NCBI RefSeq assembly: GCF_016495865.1
Contig: NZ_CP054706.1
Coordinates: 1,674,001-1,738,000 of the forward strand
DNA from: Salicibibacter cibi
GTDB taxonomy: Bacteria; Bacillota; Bacilli; Bacillales; Marinococcaceae
Direction of reading: 5' to 3'
Length of the DNA: 64,000 nucleotides
In this document: piece after piece, positions 33,272 through 41,729 of the stretch
Layout of the letters: each line of letters begins with the position of its first letter
Position numbering within the stretch: the stretch's first letter is position 1
The notes under the pieces: model-generated
Told to the model about the DNA's origin: nothing
The model's database searches: none
The model's input: the letters and a program-made list of their open reading frames with translations, nothing else
Position numbers and translations under genes: made by a program

Positions 33272-33518
33272 GGGTCAACACTAAAATCAATGGTTGGTAT
33301 TCGTGATTAAATATGGTAACACCACTAGCGAGCGAAGGAAAAACACGTAGACTCCTGTGGGAAAGCGCAGGGCGAAGACCCCGCAGGAAAAAAGCGAACG
33401 TCTTTTTTTCCGAGGAGGCTGAGCTCGGGGCCCACGGAAAGCGTAGGGTTTTTCCATAGCGGTCACTACCAATCATAATTGCCCCTAGTTTGTCAGCCAT
33501 AGATTTTGGTGAAGAGCC
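33272..33518. mobile_element. repeat family B copy 2 (ISL3-like ends, 8-bp duplication)
   Basis: A 247-bp element from GGGTCAACACTAAAATCAAT to CATAGATTTTGGTGAAGAGCC. The right end read inward, GGCTCTTCACCAAAATCTATGG, is ISL3-like and mirrors the left end. The 8-bp direct repeat TAAATGAG flanks it perfectly (33264-33271 and 33519-33526). The core (GACTCCTGTGGGAAA, ACCCCGCAG, GAGGAGGCTGAG, CCCACGGAAAGCG) resembles the core of family A. Non-coding. Confidence 0.82.
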
Positions 33519-33539
33519 TAAATGAGGAGTAGAAAATAT

Positions 33540-34373
33540 ATGGATGGGATGAATCCGATTGCCGTCGAATGGGGACCGATCCAAATTCATTGGTATGGGA
33601 TTATTATTGTAGCTAGCGCTCTGCTCGGATTATATTTCGCAGTCCGGGAGAGCCAACGCCATGGTCTTCCGAAAGACACTTTTGTCGATCTTCTGCTGAT
33701 CGGCTTTCCTGTATCCGTCTTTTTTGCCAGAGCCTATTATGTTTTTTTCAATTGGGAACGTTATGCGGACAATCCTTTAAGGATATTCGCTATTTGGGAA
33801 GGCGGACTGGCCATGCACGGGGTACTAATCGGGGCAGTACTAACCCTTGTTGTTTTTGCGTATGTCCGTAGATATTCCTTCTGGCAACTCGCAGACATTA
33901 TGGCACCCAGTTTAATATTGGCGCAGGCGATCGGCCGCTGGGGGAATTTCATCAACCAGGAAGCCTATGGAGGACCCGTTTCGCGGACGTTTCTGGAAGG
34001 GTTGCATTTACCCGATTTTATCATGAATCAAATGTACATAAATGGCACTTATTATCACCCAACGTTTTTGTATGAATCCCTGTGGAATTTCACGGGATTT
34101 ATTGGGCTAATGTTGCTGCGGCGGGTAAATTTACGCAGAGGAGAATTATTTTTAATCTATCTTCTTTATTATTCGATCGGACGTTTCTTTATTGAAGCTT
34201 TAAGAACGGACAGTTTAATGCTTACGGAGCATTTGCAGATGGCCCAAGTCGCTTCTTTGTTCCTTATCCTATTTGCGGTGGCCGTAATGGTTTACCGACG
34301 GAAAAATGGACATGCCGATGTTCGTTATCTGGATGATGGAAACGGAACGACAAACACTATAAAACGTTCATAA
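33540..34373 (+). CDS. lgt: prolipoprotein diacylglyceryl transferase
   Basis: About 277 residues, seven or so membrane spans. Seen: [39 protein letters not shown] (the H-G-G-L region), [19 protein letters not shown] (the Lgt signature with essential Arg and Asn), [11 protein letters not shown] and [13 protein letters not shown]. It transfers diacylglycerol from phosphatidylglycerol to the lipobox Cys of prolipoproteins such as those at 29617 and 34418. ATG 33540 follows GAGGAG at 33524-33529, part of which belongs to the target duplication of the ISL3-like repeat. Usual hprK-lgt-ppaX neighbours are absent. Confidence 0.92.
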   Translation: MDGMNPIAVEWGPIQIHWYGIIIVASALLGLYFAVRESQRHGLPKDTFVDLLLIGFPVSVFFARAYYVFFNWERYADNPLRIFAIWEGGLAMHGVLIGAVLTLVVFAYVRRYSFWQLADIMAPSLILAQAIGRWGNFINQEAYGGPVSRTFLEGLHLPDFIMNQMYINGTYYHPTFLYESLWNFTGFIGLMLLRRVNLRRGELFLIYLLYYSIGRFFIEALRTDSLMLTEHLQMAQVASLFLILFAVAVMVYRRKNGHADVRYLDDGNGTTNTIKRS

Positions 34374-34417
34374 GTTAAAATTCGGCCACAACCTGAGGTG
34401 GCCGACAAGGAAGGAAA

Positions 34418-34969
34418 TCAAGACACTACCCCAAAATCATCTACTTTCGCTTGATGGGTATATTCCATCGTCCGTAAATATTCCGTAAGGTTTTCTGTGT
34501 AACTGCGTGTGAGATCACAGGCTTCTGCGTTGCCATCCGCACATTCACTGATGTTTTTGTCGACTGCGTTCATTTCCAACAGGGAACCTAAGGTAACATC
34601 CCTGAGATCATAAAACTCGGGTGGGGTTGGCTTTTCCGTGATTTCATCGACTAAATCGGATAAACGTCCTACGGACGCTTGTGTTTCTGATTCATCAAGC
34701 TCGTCAACATACGTGTAAAGACTGTGAAGTTCTTCATGGAAATGTTCCAAAAAAGCACTGTAATGATCACTGTATCCTTTTATTTCATCATAATTGCTTG
34801 TCGCGTTATGCAAATCTCTTCGATATAAGTCGTTAGGTTCAATGCCGGGGTTTGTCACATATTCCATTCTGGCGAGGTCGTCGTCCAGATCATCCGCATT
34901 CTCACTTCCGCAACCCGAAATGGCAAGCATGAGCAAAAGGATGACAAATGATCCTTTCATGAAGCGCAT
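34418..34969 (-). CDS. lipoprotein, hypothetical
   Basis: About 183 residues. A signal peptide with lipobox (SFVILLLMLAISGCGS) marks a lipoprotein processed through Lgt. The mature part is acidic and helical (DDLDDDLARMEY; FLEHFHEELHSLYTYVDEL; SVGRLSDLVDEIT), with a Cys pair around ECADGNAEACD. No family is recognised. The start (MRFMKGSF) follows GGAAAGGGG on the minus strand; the longer frame has no site. A GGCCACAACCTGAGGTGGCC hairpin (34383-34402) lies between its end and the lgt end and may act for both convergent genes. Confidence 0.65.
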   Translation of the reverse strand: MRFMKGSFVILLLMLAISGCGSENADDLDDDLARMEYVTNPGIEPNDLYRRDLHNATSNYDEIKGYSDHYSAFLEHFHEELHSLYTYVDELDESETQASVGRLSDLVDEITEKPTPPEFYDLRDVTLGSLLEMNAVDKNISECADGNAEACDLTRSYTENLTEYLRTMEYTHQAKVDDFGVVS

Positions 34970-35175
34970 GTTTTTCATCCCCTTTCCTGTTGAAGCTTCA
35001 TCATTTAGTATGGGGTCAAATGAAAGCATCTATGCATGAAAGAATCAGGATGAGGCCACCCTGATTGATGGGGGGAGGTCATTTTTTAAGAAAACTTATC
35101 GCGAAATATCTTTAATCCAATGTGATTTTCGCTTATAATGGTGTGGAATACACGTCTGGGGGGCGCAGGGACACC

Positions 35176-35460
35176 ATGCAGTCAGAAAAAATTTCCGTAC
35201 CACTTACAGATGAACTATTCAGTGAAATCAGGCACTTATCCGAAAACGAACAGAATCAATTTTTCCACCAGTTGGTTAAACGGTATATTGAGCGAAGAAA
35301 GAAGGAACACCTCCGCGCTGAATTAAAGGAAGGGTATATGGAGATGGCAGAATTAAATCTGTCGATCGCCGAAAGCTTCGTTTATGCAGAATCGGAAGCG
35401 CTCTTCAAATCGGAATCCAACAAGCATGGGATTCAATATAACAAGGAGGTGAATGGATGA
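35176..35460 (+). CDS. mazE: MazE-type antitoxin (EndoAI-like)
   Basis: A 94-residue protein. An N-terminal ribbon-helix-helix ([35 protein letters not shown]) is followed by the EndoAI-type neutralising tail ([19 protein letters not shown]), which in B. subtilis wraps MazF; YMEMA and LN are shared. It binds its own promoter as antitoxin complex in known systems. ATG 35176 is downstream of a G-rich site (GGGGGGCGCAGGG). It overlaps mazF by eight bases. The upstream gene is a divergent lipoprotein gene, not alr as in most Bacillus. Confidence 0.82.
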   Translation: MQSEKISVPLTDELFSEIRHLSENEQNQFFHQLVKRYIERRKKEHLRAELKEGYMEMAELNLSIAESFVYAESEALFKSESNKHGIQYNKEVNG

Positions 35461-35851
35461 CGTGAATAATTCGAACCAGTCTCAACATCCAACTGCAAAG
35501 AAAAGCGTCAAACGAGGGGATGTTTTCTTTGCAGATTTATCTCCGGTTGTCGGTTCGGAACAAGGCGGTGTTCGGCCGGTCCTTATTATTCAAAACGATA
35601 TTGGGAACCGCTTTAGCCCCACCGTCATTGTAGCCGCGATTACCGCACAAATTAAAAAGGCGAAATTGCCAACGCACGTGGAAATCGACGCCGAAGCACA
35701 CCGCTTTGACCGTGACAGTGTCGTACTTCTGGAACAAATCCGTACGATAGATAAACAACGCCTTACGGATAAAATTACGCACTTAGACGATGAGATGATG
35801 AAAAAGGTGAAACAAGCATTGGAAATCAGCATCGGTCTCAGTGATCTATAG
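35453..35851 (+). CDS. ndoA: MazF/NdoA-type mRNA interferase toxin
   Basis: A 132-residue PemK/MazF toxin. The core is near-identical to NdoA of Bacillus: [76 protein letters not shown] and [10 protein letters not shown]. It cleaves mRNA at U-ACAU sites in B. subtilis. An extra 17-residue polar N-terminus ([11 protein letters not shown]...) precedes the usual start; AAGGAGG is only three bases before this ATG, so the start is unsure (GTG 35462 is an alternative). The terminator at 35928-35962 follows. rsbR/S/T genes are not downstream. Confidence 0.92.
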   Translation: MDDVNNSNQSQHPTAKKSVKRGDVFFADLSPVVGSEQGGVRPVLIIQNDIGNRFSPTVIVAAITAQIKKAKLPTHVEIDAEAHRFDRDSVVLLEQIRTIDKQRLTDKITHLDDEMMKKVKQALEISIGLSDL

Positions 35852-35927
35852 ATGTAAGTGGAAAAACACCAAGAAAAAACGGACGTAAATTTGAAATGCT
35901 TATTGAACCATCCGTACATAATAGAAG

Positions 35928-35962
35928 AAAAACACCAGCTCTCCCCCCATGCTGGTGTTTTT
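35928..35962. terminator. intrinsic terminator of mazEF
   Basis: A 12-bp stem AAAAACACCAGC / GCTGGTGTTTTT with an 11-base C-rich loop; A and T runs on both sides make it effective in both directions. Confidence 0.88.
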
Positions 35963-36130
35963 AAATTTGATGCACATAACTTTTCCAATGATGGATATCA
36001 TAACCAAAGACAGCGACTTCCTCAAAAAATATGTGATAATGTGTGAAAAAATGAAATAAAATCGCACAAATTCATTAATTTCATGATATAATGAAAAAAG
36101 AGGGGGGAATGGCGAAGAACGCTGGATGCT

Positions 36131-37336
36131 ATGATAAAAAGAAAAGTGATTTCAGCAACTTTCAAGATTGGCATTGGCCTTTGCATGATCTTATCAAGTT
36201 TTGTCAGCGGTTGGGCAACAACGTCAGAAGGAGAACTGCCATCGAAAACAGCAGTGATTCTTCATGCCATTAACAATCAATTGGTCGTCCCGGATGAACA
36301 ACTGACCCCTCCATCGTTTTTAACCGGAGGCAATGCTTTCGGTGGAACGCCTTTCGAACATGAGTCTATACAAATCCCCGTGAGGGACGGCACAGTATTG
36401 CCGGGGCGCATGCATCGACCCGCGAACGCTGAAGATGCACCGGTTATCGTTTATTATCACGGCGGCGCTTTCATGGAGGGATATGGCAATATCCATACCC
36501 ACGATAATATCATCCGTGCCCTCGCTTATCGTTCGAATGCCATTGTGATCAGCGTTGGGTACCGTTTGGCACCGGAACATGTTTTTCCAAAAGCAGTCGA
36601 TGATGCCTATGACGCGATGTTATGGGCGTATGAACAGGCGGAAGCACTTGGCGGTTCAAAGGATAAAATGATTGTAGCTGGGGATAGTGCCGGCGGCAAC
36701 CTTGCCACTGTCACAGCGATGAAAGCGCGAAATGAAGATGGCCCCGAATTGAAGGCTCAACTCCTCTATTATCCTTTAACAACGTTTCATGACCGACCAT
36801 TGGAAACCCGTGATAAATATGCAAGCGGAAATTATTTGCTGTCAAAAACGGTCATGAAAAAAGCGCGAGATGCCTATACACCTGGGGAAGAAATGCGGGA
36901 AGACCCATACGTTTCACCCCTTGATGAAGGGGAGGCCAACGGACTTCCGCCCGCATTTATAGCAACGGCTGAATTTGATCCGCTCAGAGACGAGGGTGAA
37001 CTATACGCTTATAAACTTCACGAAGAAGACGTCACTGTGGAGGCTATTCGATACGAGGGCGTTATGCATGGATTTTTATCCTTTTATGAGGTGTTGGCCA
37101 CCGGACGCCATGCGTTGGATGACAGCGTAGCATTTCTTGACCGGACCTTAAATGACAAGCAAGTGGCTGGGGCTGGGTTTCGAATTGTTGAAAGGGAACA
37201 GCCAACAGGTTTTGAAAGACTAAGAGAAGAGACAGAAGCCCATATGGGGGCTGTTTACCTTCTTGGGTTACACGTTCAACGCCAATTCAATCAATGGGTG
37301 GAAACCTCGTTATTGGCTGATTCCGAAGATGAATAA
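36131..37336 (+). CDS. secreted or anchored alpha/beta hydrolase (HSL/family IV esterase-like)
   Basis: A 401-residue protein. The N-terminus is a signal sequence (KRKVISATFKIGIGLCMILSSFVSG, possible cleavage after GWA). The catalytic domain has YYHGGAFMEG (oxyanion hole HGGAF), GYRLAPEHVFPKAVDDAYDA, GDSAGGNLA (nucleophile Ser), AEFDPLRDEGELYA (acid) and GVMHGF (His), the pattern of hormone-sensitive lipase-type esterases. About 80 further residues follow (FRIVEREQPTGFERL...), unusual for the family. A TATAAT box lies near 36080. The best ribosome binding site (AGAGGGGGGA) precedes another ATG (36109) in a different frame that overlaps this start, so initiation may be coupled or weak. Confidence 0.78.
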   Translation: MIKRKVISATFKIGIGLCMILSSFVSGWATTSEGELPSKTAVILHAINNQLVVPDEQLTPPSFLTGGNAFGGTPFEHESIQIPVRDGTVLPGRMHRPANAEDAPVIVYYHGGAFMEGYGNIHTHDNIIRALAYRSNAIVISVGYRLAPEHVFPKAVDDAYDAMLWAYEQAEALGGSKDKMIVAGDSAGGNLATVTAMKARNEDGPELKAQLLYYPLTTFHDRPLETRDKYASGNYLLSKTVMKKARDAYTPGEEMREDPYVSPLDEGEANGLPPAFIATAEFDPLRDEGELYAYKLHEEDVTVEAIRYEGVMHGFLSFYEVLATGRHALDDSVAFLDRTLNDKQVAGAGFRIVEREQPTGFERLREETEAHMGAVYLLGLHVQRQFNQWVETSLLADSEDE

Positions 37337-37549
37337 ATGATGAAAAGAAGCATATCCTGAATCCCTAATATGGGATTCAGGATTGATTTTTGAGTATATA
37401 TCATCATAAGGTTGTCTGTATCTATATTTTGTCCAATATATGTCCATTTTCTTTTACATTCTCTGTTTTATTTTCATTATGACTGTGCTAAACTACTAAA
37501 GGATTGCCTAACATGGAGAAACAATCACAATGTAAAAGGGGGGTCCCTA

Positions 37550-38197
37550 ATGTTGGCGGGACAAAAACAACGACTACAGACATTTGCCAGACGGCGTCGT
37601 CAATTAAATGTCCATGATCGAATACGGGAAAATAAAAATCTTGCAATCCTTGAACGTGAGATGCCCCGATTTCTAACGATGAGCATGCCGGTTTTTTTAT
37701 TGCGCCCGGAAATGGAACGGCAGCTTCATCAATTTTTGCAAACAGTCGATCGAAACCGGGTTCCTTCAAAGCTCTTCTTCAAAAAGAATGCTCGCGATCA
37801 AGCGCGTTTTTACCATAAAGATCTTTTTGTCTTTATTAAGTATTTGCGAAAACAAGGATTCGATTTAAACGGCCATGAAGCATTGTTCGCCCATGTGCTT
37901 CTGAATCATTTGGCGATCATAAGCTTTCAGCATATGCAAAAGCGGTATGGCTTGCTGACATTACGGGGGGACTCCCTTACAGATGTGTTCGATCGCTATT
38001 TGCATCTCGTTAATGAAACAGATTATTATCACATCGATCATTTGGAATACTTGCGACAAAATTTGATCAGCAAACGCATGATACCGGTAACGATGACTCA
38101 TAACAAACTTAAGCGCCAATTGAAGCAGTATGAAAAGAATCATGAAGATCTTCAAATTCATAAGTTTGAAAAACGGATGGAAAATACCGTTAATTAG
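37550..38197 (+). CDS. hypothetical protein, 215 residues
   Basis: A basic, helical, soluble protein (MLAGQKQRLQTFARRRRQLN; FHKDL-like FYHKDLFVFIKYLRKQGF; HEALFAHVLLNHLAIISFQHM; MTHNKLKRQLKQYEKNHEDL). No family is recognised. ATG 37550 follows AAAAGGGGGG; the longer frame from 37412 is not supported. The stop codon TAG is made by the junction of the target duplication (TA) and the first G of a MITE; the pre-insertion sequence would have read TAA at the same place. The gene's terminator now lies beyond the MITE, at 38490. Confidence 0.65.
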   Translation: MLAGQKQRLQTFARRRRQLNVHDRIRENKNLAILEREMPRFLTMSMPVFLLRPEMERQLHQFLQTVDRNRVPSKLFFKKNARDQARFYHKDLFVFIKYLRKQGFDLNGHEALFAHVLLNHLAIISFQHMQKRYGLLTLRGDSLTDVFDRYLHLVNETDYYHIDHLEYLRQNLISKRMIPVTMTHNKLKRQLKQYEKNHEDLQIHKFEKRMENTVN

Positions 38198-38483
38198 GGA
38201 CTGCTGAATAACGGAAAAAGACTGGCCCATAAGCATTTTCCGTTGGTGTTGTCGAAGCTGGATGCAAGGAAATCCATCCTATAAACAAAAAAAACCTTGC
38301 GCTTCTGGCAACATACGGAGGGACGGTGCTGCAATGGCGAGACTCCAGCGGAAAAACGGACGCGTTAAGCCCCCGCAGCGCCGGTTTTGCGCGAGGAGGC
38401 TTGACCGTTCGTCCGCGGAAAGCGAAGCCATGGAAACGACATCCCGGCTTCAGCTGATAGCTGCATGTTGTTCAGCAATCCCT
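38197..38483 (+). mobile_element. MITE family A, copy 3
   Basis: A 287-bp element, GGGACTGCTGAATAACGG to GTTGTTCAGCAATCCCT, with exact AATTA direct repeats at 38192-38196 and 38484-38488. It is inserted at the stop codon of the upstream gene. Confidence 0.88.
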
Positions 38484-38489
38484 AATTAA

Positions 38490-38522
38490 AAAGGCTCCCC
38501 GGAAATTGGGGAGCTTTTTTTT
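38490..38522 (+). terminator. intrinsic terminator displaced by the MITE
   Basis: Stem GGCTCCCC / GGGGAGCT with a seven-base loop and eight or more T residues. It probably served the gene at 37550-38197 before the MITE inserted between them. Confidence 0.85.
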
Positions 38523-38550
38523 GGTAGGTAAGAAAGTTGATTTATACTTC

Positions 38551-38614
38551 TTACTTACATAAGTGCCACTAAGGTTTTCGCCATAAAAGCTTGGCGAGAA
38601 GCCGAGTTTTCTAA
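38551..38614 (+). repeat. hairpin repeat family C, copy 4
   Basis: TTACTTACATAAGTGCCACT, then AAGGTTTTCGCCATAAAAGC, TTGGCGAGAAGCCGAG and TTTTCTAA. This intact copy shows the TTACATAAG motif into which MITEs inserted at other copies. Confidence 0.78.
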
Positions 38615-38659
38615 TTTGTAGATGATCGGTGATACCGGCATTCGATTTTACCGGTAGGA

Positions 38660-39085
38660 TCACCAGCCTTCATATTGTTCAATGAGTGAACGAACCTTTT
38701 CGGGAATAGGAACGGCTTTTCCTTCGGATGCATCGTAATTCACATGAATTTGTTCTGCTTCAAGCAAGATGGCATCCTCGTTTTTCTTTGTCATTTGAAA
38801 AGCAGTCGTAAAACTGCTGTTACCTAGGTGTTTTATTCTGCACCAAATCGATAGTTGTTCGTCAAGGCGAGCAGGCTTTTGGAACTCAAGCGTCGATTTA
38901 ACGAGAGCGATATCAAAGCTTTTGCTGTACGTTTCCAACCAATTCTCACCAAGCACTGTTCGAAAATATTCAATAACGGCAACATCGAGGTACGTCATAT
39001 AATGGGCATTAAATACAATGCCTTGTCCATCAATCTCCGAGTATCGCACTCGTATTTCATGAGAAAAACGAAACGTATTTTCCAT
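38660..39085 (-). CDS. hotdog-fold acyl-CoA thioesterase (YbgC/4-HBA-CoA type)
   Basis: A 141-residue single hotdog domain. Seen: IRVRYSEIDGQGIVFNAHYMTYLDVAVIEYFR (the Asp of the EIDGQGIVFNAHY active-site helix), then KSTLEFQKPARLDEQL and beta strands SFTTAFQM and EQIHVNYDAS. It hydrolyses acyl-CoA thioesters in the cytosol; substrate unknown. It is 18 bases downstream of the YjiH-like gene on the same strand and probably co-transcribed. Confidence 0.85.
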   Translation of the reverse strand: MENTFRFSHEIRVRYSEIDGQGIVFNAHYMTYLDVAVIEYFRTVLGENWLETYSKSFDIALVKSTLEFQKPARLDEQLSIWCRIKHLGNSSFTTAFQMTKKNEDAILLEAEQIHVNYDASEGKAVPIPEKVRSLIEQYEGW

Positions 39086-39103
39086 TATCCATCTCCCCTT
39101 CGG

Positions 39104-40441
39104 TTAAAAAATAATATGTGCGCATAGAACGATAATCGGCAAGGTAATGATTGTTCTTAGCAAGAAAATCATGATCAGTTCCCAAAAGGTGATTGGAATT
39201 TTTGAGCCGAGAATCATCCCGCCGACTTCGGACATATAAATCAACTGGGTGATCGAGAGACAGCCGATAATGAAACGCGTCATTTCACTTTGGATATCCG
39301 CAGCGATTATAGCGGGAAGCAGCATATCCGCGAACCCGATCAAAATTGTCTCCGATGCCGCTTGTGCTTCGGGCACTTGCATCAGTTCCAAAATTGGAAT
39401 GAAAGGAAGGCCAAGCCATTGAAAGACCGGTGTATGTTCGGCAATGATAACCATAATTGTTCCAATCGTTAACACAATGGGGATAACGGTAAGCCACATC
39501 TCCAACGCATTACTTATTCCGTTTCGTCCCGCTCCTTGTACAGTCGCGTGGCTTGCACGCGCAAGCGCTCCTCGCCACGCACGGGTGAGCGCCGGCTGAT
39601 CGGGATTTTCATTTTTTGTTTTCGGTTCCGCGCCCGGGTAGTGCGTTTCGCTTTTTCTTGAAAGCGGTGGGATGCGTGGCATGATGATCGCGGCGACGAA
39701 ACCGGCGATGATAATCGTAATGTAATAGGGAACGAACATATGGCTCAATTCGAGGTACCCCAAAACGACGATGGCAAACGTAATGGACACGATATTAAAG
39801 GTTGTCCCCAACACGGCTGCTTCCCGTTTCGTATAATGCCCTTGTTCATACTGCTGGTTTGTTAATAATACACCGATGGCTGCATCCCCGAGCCATGAAG
39901 CCAAACTGTCAATGGAAGACCGGCCGGGCATCGTAAAAAGCGGCCGCATAATGACATGCAACAATGCCCCTGCAAATTCCAACAGACCAAAGTTCATTAA
40001 CAGCGGCAAAAAGACGCCGGCAAACAGGAAAATGGTAAGCAAGAAGGAAGCCAAAGCGAGAATTTCTCCACCCGTTGCTTCTCCCCAAAACCATTCCGGT
40101 CCCCACTCAAAAAGAATGGCAACTGCGAATATAAACCCAATGATCCGGATGATAAACCATATGGGGGTAACGGAAAAAAGGGAAGCAAACAACGAACGGC
40201 GCATCCATTGCGGATAGAGGTAACGATAGATGCCGGTTCCAATCACAGATACGCCGGTAATGGCCACGATCGTCTCCCCCAAAATCGGTGAGATCCATCC
40301 GTCAAGTGTTTCGGCCAACCAAGCGATTGGGATGGTGAGCTCCCCTTCCACGGTGACCGGTGTAATAAATATAATGATACCGATGATGGAGGGGAGAAGA
40401 AATTTTAGAATATGTGTACTGTTAAATTGTTTCTCGGACAA
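39104..40441 (-). CDS. YjiH family nucleoside-recognition (GATE) membrane protein
   Basis: A 445-residue protein with about ten membrane spans. Opening FLLPSIIGIIIFITPV; a GATE-like block FAGALLHVIMRPLFTMPGRSSIDSLASWLGDAA (conserved P-G-R-S and D-x-x-S); a second half VIPIVLTIGTIMVI and FADMLLPAI. These follow the YjiH/nucleoside recognition family, thought to be transporters of unknown substrate. A polar loop (SRKSETHYPGAEPKTKNEN) splits the halves. It sits between the HAD phosphatase and the thioesterase on the minus strand. Confidence 0.8.
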   Translation of the reverse strand: MSEKQFNSTHILKFLLPSIIGIIIFITPVTVEGELTIPIAWLAETLDGWISPILGETIVAITGVSVIGTGIYRYLYPQWMRRSLFASLFSVTPIWFIIRIIGFIFAVAILFEWGPEWFWGEATGGEILALASFLLTIFLFAGVFLPLLMNFGLLEFAGALLHVIMRPLFTMPGRSSIDSLASWLGDAAIGVLLTNQQYEQGHYTKREAAVLGTTFNIVSITFAIVVLGYLELSHMFVPYYITIIIAGFVAAIIMPRIPPLSRKSETHYPGAEPKTKNENPDQPALTRAWRGALARASHATVQGAGRNGISNALEMWLTVIPIVLTIGTIMVIIAEHTPVFQWLGLPFIPILELMQVPEAQAASETILIGFADMLLPAIIAADIQSEMTRFIIGCLSITQLIYMSEVGGMILGSKIPITFWELIMIFLLRTIITLPIIVLCAHIIF

Positions 40442-40478
40442 TCGATCACTTCCAAATCACATCTTAGCAAATATATTT

Positions 40479-41279
40479 TCATTCAAATCCGTTGAGTTTA
40501 TCCAGTGCACCTTCAAGTTCTCGCAAGGTAGCGATCTCAACGTCTGGCACTATTGTAGTGTCTGGTTCGACACCTTCACGGTTCACCCAAATGGTATTGA
40601 TTTCGGAGCGGTTGCCGCCAACAATGTCCGTATGCAAATTATCCCCAATCATGACGGTTTGATTCCGCTCGGCACCAAGCTGCGTGAGCGCGTGGAAAAA
40701 AATGGACGGATCAGGTTTTCCCACACCGAATGTGCCGGAGATAATGATTCGGTCAAAGTGAGGAATAAGCGCTTTTGTCATTTGCAGCTTTTTCAGTTGT
40801 AAACTGGGAGCGCCATTGGTTATAAGTGCAAGTTGGTAGGGGACGTTCATTTTTGTCAATACTTCAAATGTTTCTTCGTATACATAGGGAAGTGTTTCTC
40901 GATAGTCAATGAAACGTTCGGACAGCTCCCTCGCCAAAGAAAAATCTTCAATGCCAACTTTTTTTAATGCTTCCGTCCAAACTTCAAATTGATACATGCG
41001 GATGTTTGCCCCCATCTCCCGAAGTCGAACGTCATGGATGTCATCAAACGTTCCCCACAATCCTTCAAACGGATTAATCCCGAGAGCGGTTGTTGACGGA
41101 TAAAACGATTGCTTCTCGTAAAGGGAAGGTGCCACTGACCGCACGGCCTCCATCAATTCGTTACTTTCAACCCCCGCTTGCCGCCATGCCTCGTTGCATG
41201 TCGCCAGCAAAGCTTCGGAAATGCTTTTTTTATCCCAAAGTAACGTGTCATCCAAATCAAAAAGAAGTGTATGGATCAT
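40479..41279 (-). CDS. HAD family hydrolase (YjjG/haloacid dehalogenase-like)
   Basis: About 266 residues. Seen: HTLLFDLDDTLLWDK (motif I, nucleophile Asp), QLALITNGA (motif II Ser/Thr region), FGVGKPDPSIF (motif III Lys) and VMIGDNLHTDIVGG (motif IV). The cap domain of about 120 residues between motifs I and II is helical (type C1). Likely a small-molecule phosphatase of the nucleotidase/phosphoglycolate group. The start MIHTLLFD follows GGAAAGGATG; an earlier ATG adds six residues without a site. It is the first gene of the minus-strand group with the YjiH-like protein. Confidence 0.87.
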   Translation of the reverse strand: MIHTLLFDLDDTLLWDKKSISEALLATCNEAWRQAGVESNELMEAVRSVAPSLYEKQSFYPSTTALGINPFEGLWGTFDDIHDVRLREMGANIRMYQFEVWTEALKKVGIEDFSLARELSERFIDYRETLPYVYEETFEVLTKMNVPYQLALITNGAPSLQLKKLQMTKALIPHFDRIIISGTFGVGKPDPSIFFHALTQLGAERNQTVMIGDNLHTDIVGGNRSEINTIWVNREGVEPDTTIVPDVEIATLRELEGALDKLNGFE

Positions 41280-41480
41280 GTAATACATCCTTTCCAAATC
41301 ATAAGTGTAATGATATGAGGCAAAATTTCCTCCGGAGTTTCCATCTTATTGTAGCATATGGCCAAACAATACCAATAGCAATTGTTGAGATTTCTTTTCC
41401 TGATAATGGCATTAGTTCTGTCGGAGATTGGAGAAAACCAAAAAAATCAAGGACTTTTGACAAGAATAGCAGTCTTTCTT

Positions 41481-41509
41481 TTGTATCCTGTTACAGGGCA
41501 TGTTAAAAT
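41481..41509 (+). promoter_or_regulatory. putative sigma-A promoter of odhAB
   Basis: TTGTAT (41481-41486), a 17-base spacer and TAAAAT (41504-41509), about 220 bases before odhA. An alternative -35 TTGACA lies at 41456. Confidence 0.5.
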
Positions 41510-41552
41510 GAAATTTGTGAACACATGATGACTTTACGATGTGCATGAAAAA

Positions 41553-41601
41553 GGGGAGCACGTTTTGGAAAAACCTGTCGCTTTAAGGTGTTATGCTCCC
41601 C
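41553..41601 (+). promoter_or_regulatory. hairpin in the odhA leader
   Basis: GGGGAGCA (41553-41560) pairs perfectly with TGCTCCCC (41594-41601) around a 33-base loop, about 45-90 bases after the predicted transcription start and 130 bases before odhA. There is no T-run, so it looks like a stability or regulatory structure rather than a terminator. Confidence 0.5.
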
Positions 41602-41729
41602 AACTTTGCATGCGCTAAATGACAAGTGCAACGGGAGAGTGATGTGCCGGAGTCCGGTTACTTAAAAACACACTTCAAAAAAAGATCGTCAATCCTTGAG
41701 CAAACAAGTGTAGTTGGAGGTAGTAGCAG

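Noticed and set aside
41553..41601. Riboswitch of a known class before odhA
   Set aside because: Only a simple stem is visible; none of the known riboswitch core motifs was recognised.
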